From: Dietzia timorensis | Lineage (GTDB): Bacteria > Actinomycetota > Actinomycetes > Mycobacteriales > Mycobacteriaceae | DNA: 64,000 bases | Reading direction: 5' to 3' | Assembly (NCBI RefSeq): GCF_001659785.1 | Contig: NZ_CP015961.1 | Location: 2,914,001-2,978,000, forward strand | Shown: piece by piece, positions 6,602 to 15,883 of the stretch | Layout of the letters: each line of letters opens with the position of its first letter | Numbering within the stretch: position 1 is the first letter of the stretch | The notes under the pieces: model-generated | What the model saw: only the letters and a program-made list of their open reading frames with translations | Databases searched by the model: none | What the model was told of the DNA's origin: nothing | Program-made: the position numbers and the translations under genes

Positions 6602-8911
6602 TCACCCCTGCGCGTCCTTCGCGGCCGCCCGGCGCAGGCGGTGCGCCGCGGCGACCATGTTGCGAAGCGCCGGTTCCAGCTGCCACATGTGGCGCGTCTT
6701 GAGCCCGCCGTCAGGAACCGCCCACACCCGCTCGATTCCGAGGGTATCGACGGCCTTACGCAGTCGACGATGCAGGAGATCGATGTCCGGCACGAAGGCC
6801 GAGCGCGACTCGTACACGCCCGGCGCGACCTGGCGCGTGAGGGTGTGGTCGTCGAGCGCCTCGAGCACCCAGTCGATCGAGCGCGTCGCGACGATGCACG
6901 TGACGTCCGCGTCGAGTCCCTCGATCGCCTCGGTCATGACCTGCAGCGACGAGTACGACATGTGCGTGTGGATCTGCGTGTCTGGCTTGGCCGCCTCGGT
7001 AGCGAAACGGAACGTGTCCACGGCCCAATCGAGGTACTGCGCGCGGTCGGCGCCGCGGCGCGGCAGTAGCTCGCGGATCGATGGCTCGTCGACCTGCACG
7101 ATCGCCATGCCCTCTGCTTCGAGGTCCGCGATCTCCTCGCGCACCGCGTACGCCACCTGGTAGGCGACCTCCTCCGGCGCGAGGTCCTCGCGCCAGAACG
7201 AACGGGCGAGCATCGTCACCGGACCCGTGAGCGTCGCGCGCACCGGCTTCTCGGTGAGCGTCTGCGCATACGCGTTCCACTCGAGTGTCATCGGCCGCGG
7301 GCGCTTGACGTCGCCGTGCAGAATCGGCGGGCGCACGCAGCGCGAGCCGTACGACTGGACCCAACCGTTCTGGGTGACGGCGAAGCCCTCCATCAGCTCG
7401 GCGAAGTACTGCACCATGTCGTTTCGCTCGACCTCGCCGTGCACGAGCACGTCGAGCCCGATGTCCTCCTGCAGGCGGATGACCTTCTCGATCTCCTCGC
7501 GCAGGTACTGCGAGTACTCCTCGTAGTTGACTCGCCCCTCGCCGAGATCCTTACGCGCGCGCTGGATCTGCGGGGTCTGCGGGAATGAGCCGAGCGTCGA
7601 CGTCGGCAGCACCGGCAGCTGCAGGCGCTCGGCCTGCAGCACGCTGCGCTCGGCGTACGGCATGCGCTCCGAACGTGCGGCGCGCGCGGCCTCGACGACC
7701 TTGCGGACATCCTCGCGGAACGCGCCCTCGCGCTCCGGCAGCGGGCGCCACCGCTTCGTCGGCCCGTCCTCGAGCGCGTTCGCCAGCGAGACGACCTCGG
7801 CCACCTTCTGCTTCGCGAACGCGAGCGTGTCGTCGAGAGCCGGGTCCAGATCGGTCTCCGTGAGCACGTCGAGCGGCACATGCAGCAGTGTCGACGAGGT
7901 CGAGACCACGAGGTCCGGGAACTTCTCGCGCAGCTTCTTCAGGTAGTCGAGCGTGGCGAATTTATCGTTGCGCCAGATGTTCTGCCCGTCGATGACGCCG
8001 GCGTAGATGCGCTTGCGGCGCAGGCCGGGAACCGCCGCGAGCTCCTCGACATCGTGGCGCCCGTGCACGAGGTCCAGCGCGACGGCCTCCACGTTCGTCG
8101 CGGCGATCGCCTCGAGCGCGTCGCCGAAATCCCCGTACGGCCCGGTGACGAGGATGCGCGGGCGCAGCGCCGAATCGGCGAGCATCTGGTAGGCCTCGCG
8201 GAAGCGCTTGATCTCGAAGTCCGTGCGCTCCATCGTCATCGCAGGCTCGTCGAACTGCACGCACACCACGCCGCGCTTGGCGAGAGCCTCGAGCAGCTTG
8301 ACGTACTCGGTGAGCAGCCGGTCGAGCAGGATGATCGGCTTGAAGTTGTTCGCGGCCGTCTCCGCCGATTTGCCCAGCAGCAGAAGCGACAGCGGCCCCG
8401 TGATCACCGGACGCACCTCGATACCGAGCGCGTGGGCGCGGTCGATCTCGTCGAGCACCGACTGCGCGTCGAGCTCGAAGTGCGAGGTGTCTTCGAACTC
8501 CGGCTGGCGGTAGTGGTACGTCGTCCCCTGCAGCTTCGCGAGTTCCAGCGGCGGGTACTCGGGCTTGCCGCGAGCGATCGCGAAGTAGAAATCGAGCGGG
8601 TCGAGTTCCTCCTGCAGCGGCTTGAACCGGTGCGGGACGGCGCCGAACAGCAGCGCGTCGTCGAGGATGTGGTCGTAGAACGAGAAGGTCTTGCCCGGAA
8701 TCTGGGTCAGCCCCATCGCCTTGAGCTCGAGCCACGTGGACTCCTGGATCTGGCGTCCCGTCGCGAGCAACTCGGCGGCCGGCGAATCGCCGTGCCAGTA
8801 GCTCTCGAGCGCGCGCTTGAGCTCGCGATGTGGCCCGATCCTCGGATAACCCAGGACGCTGGAAGCACGGGTGCGATCGAGGTGCGCGATGGAATCAGAG
8901 TGCCCCGGCAT
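6602..8911 (-). CDS. metE: MetE-family methionine synthase with replaced zinc ligands
   Basis: 769 aa, full length for cobalamin-independent methionine synthase. The N-terminal GYPRIGPHRELKRALE, the VHGEVERNDMVQYF folate/homocysteine site and VQVDEPSIRELLP are kept. In E. coli MetE zinc is held by His641, Cys643, Glu665 and Cys726. Here the matching motifs read HTHMSYS (Cys to Ser), DVTCIVATRS (Glu to Val) and VPDGGLKTR (Cys to Gly). Only the His survives. I checked all three codons in the nucleotide sequence, so this is not a translation slip. It could use another metal arrangement, have a changed reaction, or be non-functional. It stands as a single gene, with a hairpin some 60 bp upstream that belongs to fadB2. 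Confidence 0.85.
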   Translation of the reverse strand: MPGHSDSIAHLDRTRASSVLGYPRIGPHRELKRALESYWHGDSPAAELLATGRQIQESTWLELKAMGLTQIPGKTFSFYDHILDDALLFGAVPHRFKPLQEELDPLDFYFAIARGKPEYPPLELAKLQGTTYHYRQPEFEDTSHFELDAQSVLDEIDRAHALGIEVRPVITGPLSLLLLGKSAETAANNFKPIILLDRLLTEYVKLLEALAKRGVVCVQFDEPAMTMERTDFEIKRFREAYQMLADSALRPRILVTGPYGDFGDALEAIAATNVEAVALDLVHGRHDVEELAAVPGLRRKRIYAGVIDGQNIWRNDKFATLDYLKKLREKFPDLVVSTSSTLLHVPLDVLTETDLDPALDDTLAFAKQKVAEVVSLANALEDGPTKRWRPLPEREGAFREDVRKVVEAARAARSERMPYAERSVLQAERLQLPVLPTSTLGSFPQTPQIQRARKDLGEGRVNYEEYSQYLREEIEKVIRLQEDIGLDVLVHGEVERNDMVQYFAELMEGFAVTQNGWVQSYGSRCVRPPILHGDVKRPRPMTLEWNAYAQTLTEKPVRATLTGPVTMLARSFWREDLAPEEVAYQVAYAVREEIADLEAEGMAIVQVDEPSIRELLPRRGADRAQYLDWAVDTFRFATEAAKPDTQIHTHMSYSSLQVMTEAIEGLDADVTCIVATRSIDWVLEALDDHTLTRQVAPGVYESRSAFVPDIDLLHRRLRKAVDTLGIERVWAVPDGGLKTRHMWQLEPALRNMVAAAHRLRRAAAKDAQG

Positions 8912-8968
8912 ATTCTTTACCCTTTACTTTTCGACGAACGTACCGCTTGTGGTTTCGATTCGATCACC

Positions 8969-9012
8969 TATGACGGCGGAGGCGGGGAGACTTCACCGAC
9001 TCCGCCGTCATA
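8969..9012 (-). terminator. Stem-loop downstream of fadB2
   Basis: A perfect 13-bp inverted repeat (TATGACGGCGGAG at 8969-8981, complement at 9000-9012) with an 18-nt loop separates fadB2 from metE. No U tract. It is also the upstream region of metE, and no cobalamin or SAM riboswitch core is apparent there. Confidence 0.6.
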
Positions 9013-9044
9013 CGTGAATGTTTGTACGGGTGGCGGCAGGCGCC

Positions 9045-9995
9045 TTATGCGCCGGCCTTGGTGACGCGCCCGTCGGTGTCGTACCGGTAGAAGCCGTGGC
9101 CGGCCTTCTTGCCGATGCGTCCGGCCTCGACCATGCGCAGCAGCATCGGCGGCGGCGAGTACATCGGCTCCTTGAACTCGCCGTACATCGAGTCGGCGAT
9201 GGCCTTGACGGTGTCGAGCCCCACGAGGTCGGTGAGGGTGAGCGGGCCCATCGGGTGGGCGCAGCCGAGCACCATCGCCTGGTCGATGTCCTCGACCGTG
9301 GCGAAGCCGGACTCGGCCATGCGGATGGCGCTGAGCAGGTATGGAACGAGCAGCGCGTTGACTACGAAGCCGGAGCGGTCGGCGGAGCGCACGACCTGCT
9401 TGCCGAGGATCTCGGCGGCGAACTTCTCGGCGCGCTCGGTGACCGCCGAGGAGGTCTCGAGCGTGGTGATGAGCTCGACGAGCGGGAGCACCGGCACCGG
9501 GTTGAAGAAGTGGAGGCCGATCACGCGCTGCGGGTTCTGGGTGACCATGCCGAGCTTCATGATCGGGATGGAGGAGGTGTTCGAGGCGAGCACGGCGTTC
9601 GGGTCGGTGACGACCTCGTCGAGCTCACGGAAGAGCTCGACCTTCACAGCCTCGTCCTCGACGACGGCCTCGGTGACGAGCTGGCGGTCGGCGAAGTCCG
9701 CGATCTCCGTGGTGAAGCGGAGGCGCAGGGCGGCCTGCTCGCGCTCGCGCTCGGTGATCTTTCCGCTGGACACGCCACGGTCGAGCGACTTGAGGATGCG
9801 CGCACGGCCTGCGGCGGTGGCCTCGCGGGTCTTCTCCCACACGAGGACGTCGACCTGGGCGCGGGCGCACACCTCGGCAATGCCGGCGCCCATCTGACCT
9901 GCGCCGATGACACCGACGCGCGTGATTTTGTTTGCCGTGTCTGCGGCACGATCTGCAGCATTGTCCGCGTTCTGCGCGGCGGTGTTCTCAGTCAT
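9045..9995 (-). CDS. fadB2: 3-hydroxyacyl-CoA (3-hydroxybutyryl-CoA) dehydrogenase
   Basis: 316 aa. After an Asn/Ala-rich leader of about 22 residues comes the Rossmann motif RVGVIGAGQMGAGIAEV. The catalytic region includes ASNTSSIPI and IGLHFFNPVPVLPLVE, and the C-terminal dimerisation domain has NALLVPYLLSAIRM and GLDTVKAIADSMY. It oxidises 3-hydroxyacyl-CoA with NAD(P) in short-chain fatty acid metabolism. It is downstream of aceA on the same strand, the same order as icl1-fadB2 in mycobacteria, linking fatty-acid breakdown and the glyoxylate shunt. Confidence 0.93.
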   Translation of the reverse strand: MTENTAAQNADNAADRAADTANKITRVGVIGAGQMGAGIAEVCARAQVDVLVWEKTREATAAGRARILKSLDRGVSSGKITEREREQAALRLRFTTEIADFADRQLVTEAVVEDEAVKVELFRELDEVVTDPNAVLASNTSSIPIMKLGMVTQNPQRVIGLHFFNPVPVLPLVELITTLETSSAVTERAEKFAAEILGKQVVRSADRSGFVVNALLVPYLLSAIRMAESGFATVEDIDQAMVLGCAHPMGPLTLTDLVGLDTVKAIADSMYGEFKEPMYSPPPMLLRMVEAGRIGKKAGHGFYRYDTDGRVTKAGA

Positions 9996-10085
9996 GGGAA
10001 GGATTCAGCTCCTAGGACGAAAGGGATTGTGCTGGCGATTTGGGTTTGCGCGTGAGCCGGGACACATGCCGGCCCCGGTAGCACT

Positions 10086-10138
10086 CGGGGCCGCACTCGA
10101 TACGAACGACGCAATGTCGCGAAAGTAGTGCGGCCCCG
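10086..10138 (-). repeat. Inverted repeat between aceA and fadB2
   Basis: Twelve-base arms, CGGGGCCGCACT at 10086-10097 and the exact complement at 10127-10138, enclose a 29-nt loop. A partial third copy of the arm (GGCCCCGGTA) lies just before. It can act as a terminator or mRNA-stabilising hairpin after aceA. No U tract follows. Confidence 0.55.
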
Positions 10139-10180
10139 GTACCTATATCTAGCTAAGGGCTGTCCAGCCTGGGGTCGTTC

Positions 10181-11470
10181 CTAGTGGAACTGGCCCTCTT
10201 CGGTGGAGCCCTTGAGAGCGGTGGTGGAGCTCTCCGGGTCGACGGTGGTGGCGATGCGGTCGAAGTAGCCGGCGCCAACCTCGCGCTGGTGCTTGACGGC
10301 GGTGAAGCCACGCTCCTCGGCGGCCTTGAACTCGCGCTGCTGCAGCTCGACGAACGAGGTCATCTGGTTGCGGGCGTAGCCGTAGGCCAGGTCGAACATG
10401 CCGTAGTTGAGCGAGTGGAAGCCGGCGAGGGTGATGAACTGGAACTTGAAGCCCATCGCGCCGAGCTCCTTCTGGAACTTGGCGATGGTCTCGTCGTCGA
10501 GGTTCGCCTTCCAGTTGAAGGACGGGGAGCAGTTGTAGGCGAGCAGCTGGTCCGGGAACTCGGCCTTGACGCCCTCAGCGAACTTCTTGGCGTACTCGAG
10601 ATCCGGGGTGCCGGTCTCCATCCAGATGAGGTCGGCGTACGGAGCGTAGGCCTTCGCACGGGCGATGCAGGGCTCGATGCCGTTCTTGACGTTGTAGAAG
10701 CCCTCGGCGGTGCGCTCGCCGGTGATGAACTCCTGGTCACGCTCGTCCACATCGGAGGTGATGAGGGTAGCGGCCTCGGCGTCCGTACGGGCGATGATGA
10801 CCGACGGGACGTTGGCAACGTCGGAAGCGAGGCGAGCCGAGGTCAGCGTGCGGATGTGCTGCTGGGTCGGGATGAGCACCTTGCCGCCGAGGTGGCCACA
10901 CTTCTTCTCGGAAGCGAGCTGGTCCTCCCAGTGGACGCCGGCGGCGCCCGCGGCGATCATGGCCTTCTGGAGCTCGTAGGCGTTGAGCGCGCCACCGAAG
11001 CCGGCCTCGGCGTCGGCAACGATCGGGGCGAGCCAGTTCTCCACGGAGGTGTCACCCTCGACGCGGGAGATCTCGTCGGCGCGGAGAAGCGCGTTGTTGA
11101 TACGGCGAACGACGTTCGGCACCGAGTTGGCCGGGTACAGCGACTGGTCCGGGTAGGTGTGGCCCGAGAGGTTGGCGTCGCCGGCAACCTGCCAGCCGGA
11201 GAGGTAAACGGCCTCGAGGCCTGCACGGATCTGCTGAACGGCCTGGTTGCCGGTGAGGGCACCGAGGGAGTTCACGAAGTCCTTGTTGTTGACCTTGTCC
11301 CAGAGGATCTCCGCGCCACGGCGAGCGAGAGTGTGCTCCTCGACGACGGTGCCCTGGAGCTCGGCAACCTGCTCAGCGGTGTAGTTGCGCGTGATGCCCT
11401 TCCAGCGGGGGTTCTCGTCCCAGTCCTTCTGGATCTCCTGCGCGGTACGTGCCTGACCGACGTTAGACAT
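10181..11470 (-). CDS. aceA: Isocitrate lyase
   Basis: 429 aa from the ATG at 11470. It cleaves isocitrate to glyoxylate and succinate, the first step of the glyoxylate shunt for growth on acetate and fatty acids. The catalytic signature KKCGHLGGK is intact, with the nucleophilic Cys. Substrate and Mg-binding segments [26 protein letters not shown] and the YNCSPSFNW loop are present. Length is usual for the bacterial short form. It is divergent from ramB across a 327-bp region with RamB-type boxes. Confidence 0.97.
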   Translation of the reverse strand: MSNVGQARTAQEIQKDWDENPRWKGITRNYTAEQVAELQGTVVEEHTLARRGAEILWDKVNNKDFVNSLGALTGNQAVQQIRAGLEAVYLSGWQVAGDANLSGHTYPDQSLYPANSVPNVVRRINNALLRADEISRVEGDTSVENWLAPIVADAEAGFGGALNAYELQKAMIAAGAAGVHWEDQLASEKKCGHLGGKVLIPTQQHIRTLTSARLASDVANVPSVIIARTDAEAATLITSDVDERDQEFITGERTAEGFYNVKNGIEPCIARAKAYAPYADLIWMETGTPDLEYAKKFAEGVKAEFPDQLLAYNCSPSFNWKANLDDETIAKFQKELGAMGFKFQFITLAGFHSLNYGMFDLAYGYARNQMTSFVELQQREFKAAEERGFTAVKHQREVGAGYFDRIATTVDPESSTTALKGSTEEGQFH

Positions 11471-11797
11471 TCGTAAGTCTCGCTTTCCGTTGTCCCAATT
11501 ACTTGAGTAATACGATGCGCCGTTCCGGTGCATCTCCCGCAACCTCGGCAATCGTGTCGAAGCGTTGGCGTGGACCTCACCAGGCCCAGCTGCTTCGCAT
11601 TTTTGCCAATGGCTTTGCGGCGTACAGCAGAGCTTGCCATATTTATCCGGAGGCGTCTACCAGCCTTTATTGTGAATGTCGCGAGGATTTGAGCCAACTT
11701 TGCAAAGTTTGCGAATTTTTGTCGTTCCCCTCAGGTGAGGTTGCGAGTGGCAGTCGGGCGTTTCCGAATCGCGTTGTGCCGCACTATCGTCGGGTTC
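11471..11797. promoter_or_regulatory. aceA-ramB divergent promoter region with RamB-type box
   Basis: This gene-free stretch holds a perfect 14-bp palindrome AACTTTGCAAAGTT at 11696-11709, followed at once by a second half (TTTGCGAA). RamB boxes in corynebacteria have the core TTTGCAAA, so this is a strong candidate for autoregulation and control of aceA. A looser TTTTTGCCAA lies near 11600. A TATCGT hexamer 7 nt before the ramB ATG suggests a leaderless ramB transcript. Confidence 0.65.
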
Positions 11798-13273
11798 ATG
11801 CCCAAGTCCTTTGCCGGCGCGAGCCTCCGGGCGCTTCGCCAAGATCAAGGTCTCACCCAAGCGGCGTTTGCCGCGCAATTGGGCATCTCCTCGAGTTATC
11901 TGAACCAACTCGAGAACAACGTGCGGTCGCTGTCGTCGCGCGTGCTTACGTTGATCGCCGAGAAGTACGGGGTCGACCTGGCGACGATGTCGTCGGATGC
12001 GGACACCCGTCTGATCGCACAGCTCACCGACGCGCTCACCGAGACCGGCCAGAGCGAGGGCGTTCCGACCTCCGAAATCGTCGAGATGGTCCGCGAGAAC
12101 CCCAACATGGCGAAGGCTTTTCTCTCGCTGTACCAACAGCTGGGCAACACGCGGCAGCTGCTGTCGATCGTGGCGGAGACACGAAACGCGCTACCCAAAC
12201 CGGGGTCCGTTGCCGAATCGGACTTACGCGCTTCGCAGAATTCACGCACGAGCCAGCTCGCCTCAACCGCTATGCCCCACGAAGAGGTGCGCGATTACTT
12301 CGCCCAGCGACAGAACTACATCGGCTCGCTCGACGTCGCCGCCGAGGACCTGAGCACGCGTATCCGGATGAACCGCGGCGACACCCGCACCGTGATCGGT
12401 CGCCGAATCGAAACCGAGCACGACGTTCGCGTCGTCCGACGCGTCGACCTCCCGGACGGCGTGTGGCACGAATTCGATCCGCGGACTCGCAGACTCGAGC
12501 TTTCCGCCCAGCTCAACCGAGGACAGCAGTCGTTCCGCATCGCGACCGAACTAGCATTCCTTGAACACCGGGAGCTTCTCAATCAGCTCGTCGACGAAGC
12601 ATCGTTCTCCTCCCCCGCAGCCAGAAACCTCGCCCTACGCGGCCTCGCAAACTACTTCGCCGCGGCGGTACTGATGCCCTACGGCCGCTTTCTCGAATCC
12701 GCCGAGGACTTTCGCTACGACATAGAGCGACTCGCCGCCTTCTATGGCACAGGCTACGAATCGGTGTGCCACCGCTTATCCACTCTCCAACGACCGGGCT
12801 CGCCTGGCGTTCCCTTCTCGTTCGTCCGCGTCGATCGCGCCGGGAATATGTCGAAGCGGCAATCTGCCTCGGGGTTCCATTTCGCCACGTCCGGCGGCAC
12901 GTGCCCGCTGTGGAACGTATACGAGTCGTTCTCCTCCCCCGGTGAAATCAATCGACAGGTTGCGGAGATGCCGGATGGCCGGCGCTACCTCTGGATTTCT
13001 CGCACGGTCTCAACTCGCAGCGTCCGTTTCGGACAAGCGCGCAAGACCTTCGCCATCGGGCTGGGTTGCGAAGCGCGACACGCGCACCGCACGGTCTACG
13101 CACAGGGGCTCGACCTCGAGGACGAGGACGCGGCCACGCCAATCGGCATCGGCTGCCGGTTGTGCGAACGCACCAATTGCCCGCAACGCGCATTCCCTCC
13201 GGTCAGCGTCGACCTCAAGATCAACGCCCATCGCTCGTCGCTGTCGCCCTACTTCCTAGGCGATTCCCGCTAA
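11798..13273 (+). CDS. ramB: RamB-type regulator of acetate metabolism
   Basis: 491 aa. N-terminal XRE helix-turn-helix (LRALRQDQGLTQAAFAAQLG then ISSSYLNQLENN), a central IrrE/ImmA-like region (RGLANYFAAAVLMPYGRFL) and a C-terminal short-chain fatty acyl transcriptional regulator domain with conserved cysteines (GTCPLWNVYESF, IGCRLCERTNCPQRAFPP). RamB represses acetate and glyoxylate genes in C. glutamicum and activates icl1 in mycobacteria. It is divergent from aceA as in mycobacteria. It is the last conserved gene before the peptide island. Confidence 0.92.
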   Translation: MPKSFAGASLRALRQDQGLTQAAFAAQLGISSSYLNQLENNVRSLSSRVLTLIAEKYGVDLATMSSDADTRLIAQLTDALTETGQSEGVPTSEIVEMVRENPNMAKAFLSLYQQLGNTRQLLSIVAETRNALPKPGSVAESDLRASQNSRTSQLASTAMPHEEVRDYFAQRQNYIGSLDVAAEDLSTRIRMNRGDTRTVIGRRIETEHDVRVVRRVDLPDGVWHEFDPRTRRLELSAQLNRGQQSFRIATELAFLEHRELLNQLVDEASFSSPAARNLALRGLANYFAAAVLMPYGRFLESAEDFRYDIERLAAFYGTGYESVCHRLSTLQRPGSPGVPFSFVRVDRAGNMSKRQSASGFHFATSGGTCPLWNVYESFSSPGEINRQVAEMPDGRRYLWISRTVSTRSVRFGQARKTFAIGLGCEARHAHRTVYAQGLDLEDEDAATPIGIGCRLCERTNCPQRAFPPVSVDLKINAHRSSLSPYFLGDSR

Positions 13274-13736
13274 CCCTCCAGTGTGAAATCGCCCCTTCCT
13301 TTCAACTCGTCCGCGCACGGGCGTGCTCGTGACCTCCCATTCGGTGGCGTAGCGCAGGAACCACCAGATGGATTCGGCAAGCGTGTCGGCTGCACTGGAG
13401 TTATATGCAAGGCTCCAGCAAATCCGGAACCGGGTGCGCTCCGAAGACATGCCTTCACCTACGTCGTTCCGGATCACGCAAGAGCTTGCAAATCGCAACT
13501 GGGTGAGCAACACATTGGTTACGGAGACGACGCTCGACGCATTCCTTGCCGAATCGCCGCGGGCTCATCTCGAGGTCCTACCTGCCAACCATGACGTCGG
13601 GCTCGGCGATTTCTAGAGCACTTTAGGCAAATGCGGTGGAATGCCGACACGAGCGGGAAGAGCACACCGACCCTCGATCATTTGGACATCTGACGAGCCT
13701 GAATCCGCATACCGGTGGCACCGTTGTTCGAAGTCA
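13274..13736. other. Gap at the left edge of the island, no clear gene
   Basis: 463 bp between ramB and the LuxR regulator. The only plausible reading frame is the 82-aa one at 13368-13616. No repeat, tRNA or integrase site was seen. The sequence looks like decayed coding DNA, as expected at an insertion boundary. Confidence 0.4.
13368..13616 (+). CDS. Possible small ORF or gene remnant
   Basis: 82 aa with ATG start and a nearby AGGAA. The product is helical (ALELYARLQQIRNRVRSED) and then mixed. No family recognised. An overlapping minus-strand frame at 13256-13513 competes with it. It may be a fragment of a former regulator. Confidence 0.25.
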   Translation: MDSASVSAALELYARLQQIRNRVRSEDMPSPTSFRITQELANRNWVSNTLVTETTLDAFLAESPRAHLEVLPANHDVGLGDF

Positions 13737-15443
13737 TTACGCGCCATGTCGCTCGGCCGCCGCATTGGCGAGCACGGCCACACTGACTCGAGAATCGCAT
13801 CCCCACTTACGCATGATGTTCCGTAAGTGGCTCACGACAGTCCATTTGGAAATCCCAAGTTCTGAGGCAATTTCTCCGTTCGACTTCCCCTTGGCGACTA
13901 GTCGCGCGACATCGCTTTCTCTCGCCGTGAGATCTTCGCCTCCTGCCTGTGATTCTGGGGACTCCAAGCTCGCAACCGGACCAACCAATCGAACCAACAT
14001 CGCATGTGCCGGGGAGCGGGCGCCCTCGCACCGCGTCAGTGGAATTCCCCGAACGGCTGTGAATGCCGCGTGTACCGCAGCCTCATCGACCGCTACTGCG
14101 GGATCCGCCGCCAATGACGAAAGGAGGTCACCCACCAGCGTCGAGTCAACCTCGCCTGGACGTCCTGAGATCGCAGTTGAAAGGCTATGGACGACGGCGA
14201 CCTCACCCAGGCGCCCTGCCGTTTCCCTAGCCGCTGCGAGTCGCCTACGCGCCGATGCCTCGTCCCCATTCCTTGCGTCGGCAAGCGCGTGGGCTATCTC
14301 AAATCGCGCGATCAGGATCTCGTTTCCTGAGATGGCGATCAATCCGCCCAGTTCCCCGAGTATTTGTTCAACTGCGCGGTGGTTCCTATCGTGCAGAAGG
14401 CGGCTGGCCAAATCCAGCCCCGCATCCATGACGGTCGCGACGTCCATTCCCGCCACAATGGACACGTGTAGCTTTTCCGCCACCGAGTTTGTGTCGACGC
14501 GTTCGGACCAAATCTTCGCCGCCATCTCCGTTTTCCATTCGAGCGCCCGCCACAACGGGGATGTATCAGACGAGTCTGCACCTCGCGGAGCCCGAATTAT
14601 TCGCACTGCCTTCTCGAGGTCTCCTTCGGCGTACCAAAGCTCGGCAAGCGCACACATGACAACGTCCCGTTGCGGGCTCCCCGTGAAGCCGGACGAACAA
14701 TTCGACAGCGCGCGCAGCAGACTTCTGTGAAGTCCGACGGCGGCAAACGACGGTGCCGCTGCACGTGCGAGATCGGCAACCGCAATTAAATCCTTGCGCT
14801 CAAGACTCCTCCTGATCGACACGAGAACCGAGCGCCGGTGCGTCAGGATCGCCGAAGTTGGGAAATCCCTCACGAGCTGGAGGACAAAACGATCCATCAC
14901 GCGCTCGAGCTCTGCAATCTCAGTCTTCCCGAAATCGTCTTCCGCCCACTTCTGCCACTCACGATAGGCATATGCGCAGCCTGACCAGGTCAAACTCAGC
15001 CAGAGCCCCCGAGGCGGGCCTACAGTATCGAACCGTGAGGGCGTGACCAACCCGGCCGCCTCGAGCTCGCTCCATGCATCGTCCGTCGCTCCACCGACGA
15101 TTCGAAGCTCACGAGCGGAGGCGAACCCACAAGAAAGGAACAGCGCACGTATCTGACCGCGGGCATCGGCACTCAGCTCGGCGCCAGATCCGACCTCGAC
15201 GTGCGCGGCCACCGTCGCCGCGAACGACTCCCAGAGAACCCCATTGTGCACGGCGTCGATGACTACTTGGGGACCGAGATCCGACACCACCCGCACCGCG
15301 AGGTCTGCATCGTCCAACTCGATCGGCGATCGGCACACTGCGATGGACGCGCTTTGAACCTCGGACTCCGAGAGGGCAATCGACCAGGTTCTCAATGAGT
15401 CCGCAAGGGCTTCGACGGCAGAACTTCCCACACCACGCACCAC
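13737..15443 (-). CDS. Large LuxR-family regulator
   Basis: About 568 aa. The C-terminal LuxR helix-turn-helix is clear: LTARESDVARLVAKGKSNGE then IASELGISKWTVVSHLRNIM. The rest is helical, with TPR-like stretches and no P-loop, so it is not a complete LAL/MalT ATPase. Several GTG codons cluster at the start; the one at 15443 is 5 nt from AGGGAG and is preferred over 15449. It is divergent from the class II lanthipeptide genes, so it is a good candidate for their pathway regulator. Signal and target unknown. Confidence 0.8.
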   Translation of the reverse strand: MVRGVGSSAVEALADSLRTWSIALSESEVQSASIAVCRSPIELDDADLAVRVVSDLGPQVVIDAVHNGVLWESFAATVAAHVEVGSGAELSADARGQIRALFLSCGFASARELRIVGGATDDAWSELEAAGLVTPSRFDTVGPPRGLWLSLTWSGCAYAYREWQKWAEDDFGKTEIAELERVMDRFVLQLVRDFPTSAILTHRRSVLVSIRRSLERKDLIAVADLARAAAPSFAAVGLHRSLLRALSNCSSGFTGSPQRDVVMCALAELWYAEGDLEKAVRIIRAPRGADSSDTSPLWRALEWKTEMAAKIWSERVDTNSVAEKLHVSIVAGMDVATVMDAGLDLASRLLHDRNHRAVEQILGELGGLIAISGNEILIARFEIAHALADARNGDEASARRRLAAARETAGRLGEVAVVHSLSTAISGRPGEVDSTLVGDLLSSLAADPAVAVDEAAVHAAFTAVRGIPLTRCEGARSPAHAMLVRLVGPVASLESPESQAGGEDLTARESDVARLVAKGKSNGEIASELGISKWTVVSHLRNIMRKWGCDSRVSVAVLANAAAERHGA

Positions 15444-15757
15444 GCGCACTCCCTGAGTTACCTAATCATTTACGCACTGTTTACCACCTTGAACTGCACC
15501 TAAGCGATCACTCTAGCGCGTTCCCCTGGACACGGTCGTGTGATTCGACTCAGTGAAAAGAGCCAATACACAACGGAGCGAAGGTACTGGATCCACACCC
15601 ATGCGATCACCGGCATCCCACAGACGTGCGAGTCGTGACGAATGGCACTGACATATCGCTGCGTTTCAGCACGCTTTTCGCTGTCATAGCGTCGGAATCG
15701 ACGGGCACAACGAGTCCTCGTCGCTTCACTTCGACATTCCGAACAAAGGAGTAACCC
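15444..15757. promoter_or_regulatory. Divergent promoter region, LuxR regulator / lanA-lanM
   Basis: 314 bp with no convincing gene. It must carry the promoters for the regulator (minus) and for the class II precursor and lanM (plus). No clear -35/-10 pair could be assigned by eye. Its last bases contain the AAAGGAG ribosome site of the precursor. Confidence 0.4.
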
Positions 15758-15883
15758 TTGTCTTTTCATCGCGCCAATGAAGCAGAGATCATCACTTACG
15801 CGTCCCAGACTCTCGCGAACTACGCCGGTGGTTGGTCAGTTCCCACCGTCGTGCCCTCCGCAAACTGCAACCCATTCGATTGA
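15758..15883 (+). CDS. Candidate class II lanthipeptide precursor, TTG start
   Basis: A 41-aa ORF not obvious to standard calling because it starts with TTG. A near-ideal ribosome site, AAAGGAG, ends 6 nt before the TTG. The leader is acidic and helical (MSFHRANEAEIITYASQTLA) and ends in Tyr-Ala-Gly-Gly, a double-glycine cleavage site of the type used in class II lanthipeptides. The predicted core is WSVPTVVPSANCNPFD, with two Ser, one Thr and one Cys, enough for one thioether ring. Its stop overlaps a TTG start of lanM (TTGA), so the two would be translationally coupled. Identification rests on position, ribosome site and motif, not on a match to a known peptide. Confidence 0.6.
   Translation: MSFHRANEAEIITYASQTLANYAGGWSVPTVVPSANCNPFD

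Noticed and set aside
4940-7069. 709-codon plus-strand frame over DUF445 and metE
   Set aside because: It crosses two real minus-strand genes and an intergenic gap and has Arg/His/Glu-rich shadow composition.
8912-9044. Cobalamin or SAM riboswitch before metE
   Set aside because: Only about 130 bp is available; it holds the fadB2 hairpin and no riboswitch core was recognised.
13256-13513. 85-aa minus-strand ORF after ramB
   Set aside because: Overlaps the ramB end, no family, no clear ribosome site.
15500-15769. 89-aa minus-strand ORF between the LuxR gene and lanM
   Set aside because: Arg/Cys-rich, no ribosome site, and it overlaps the well-supported precursor start.
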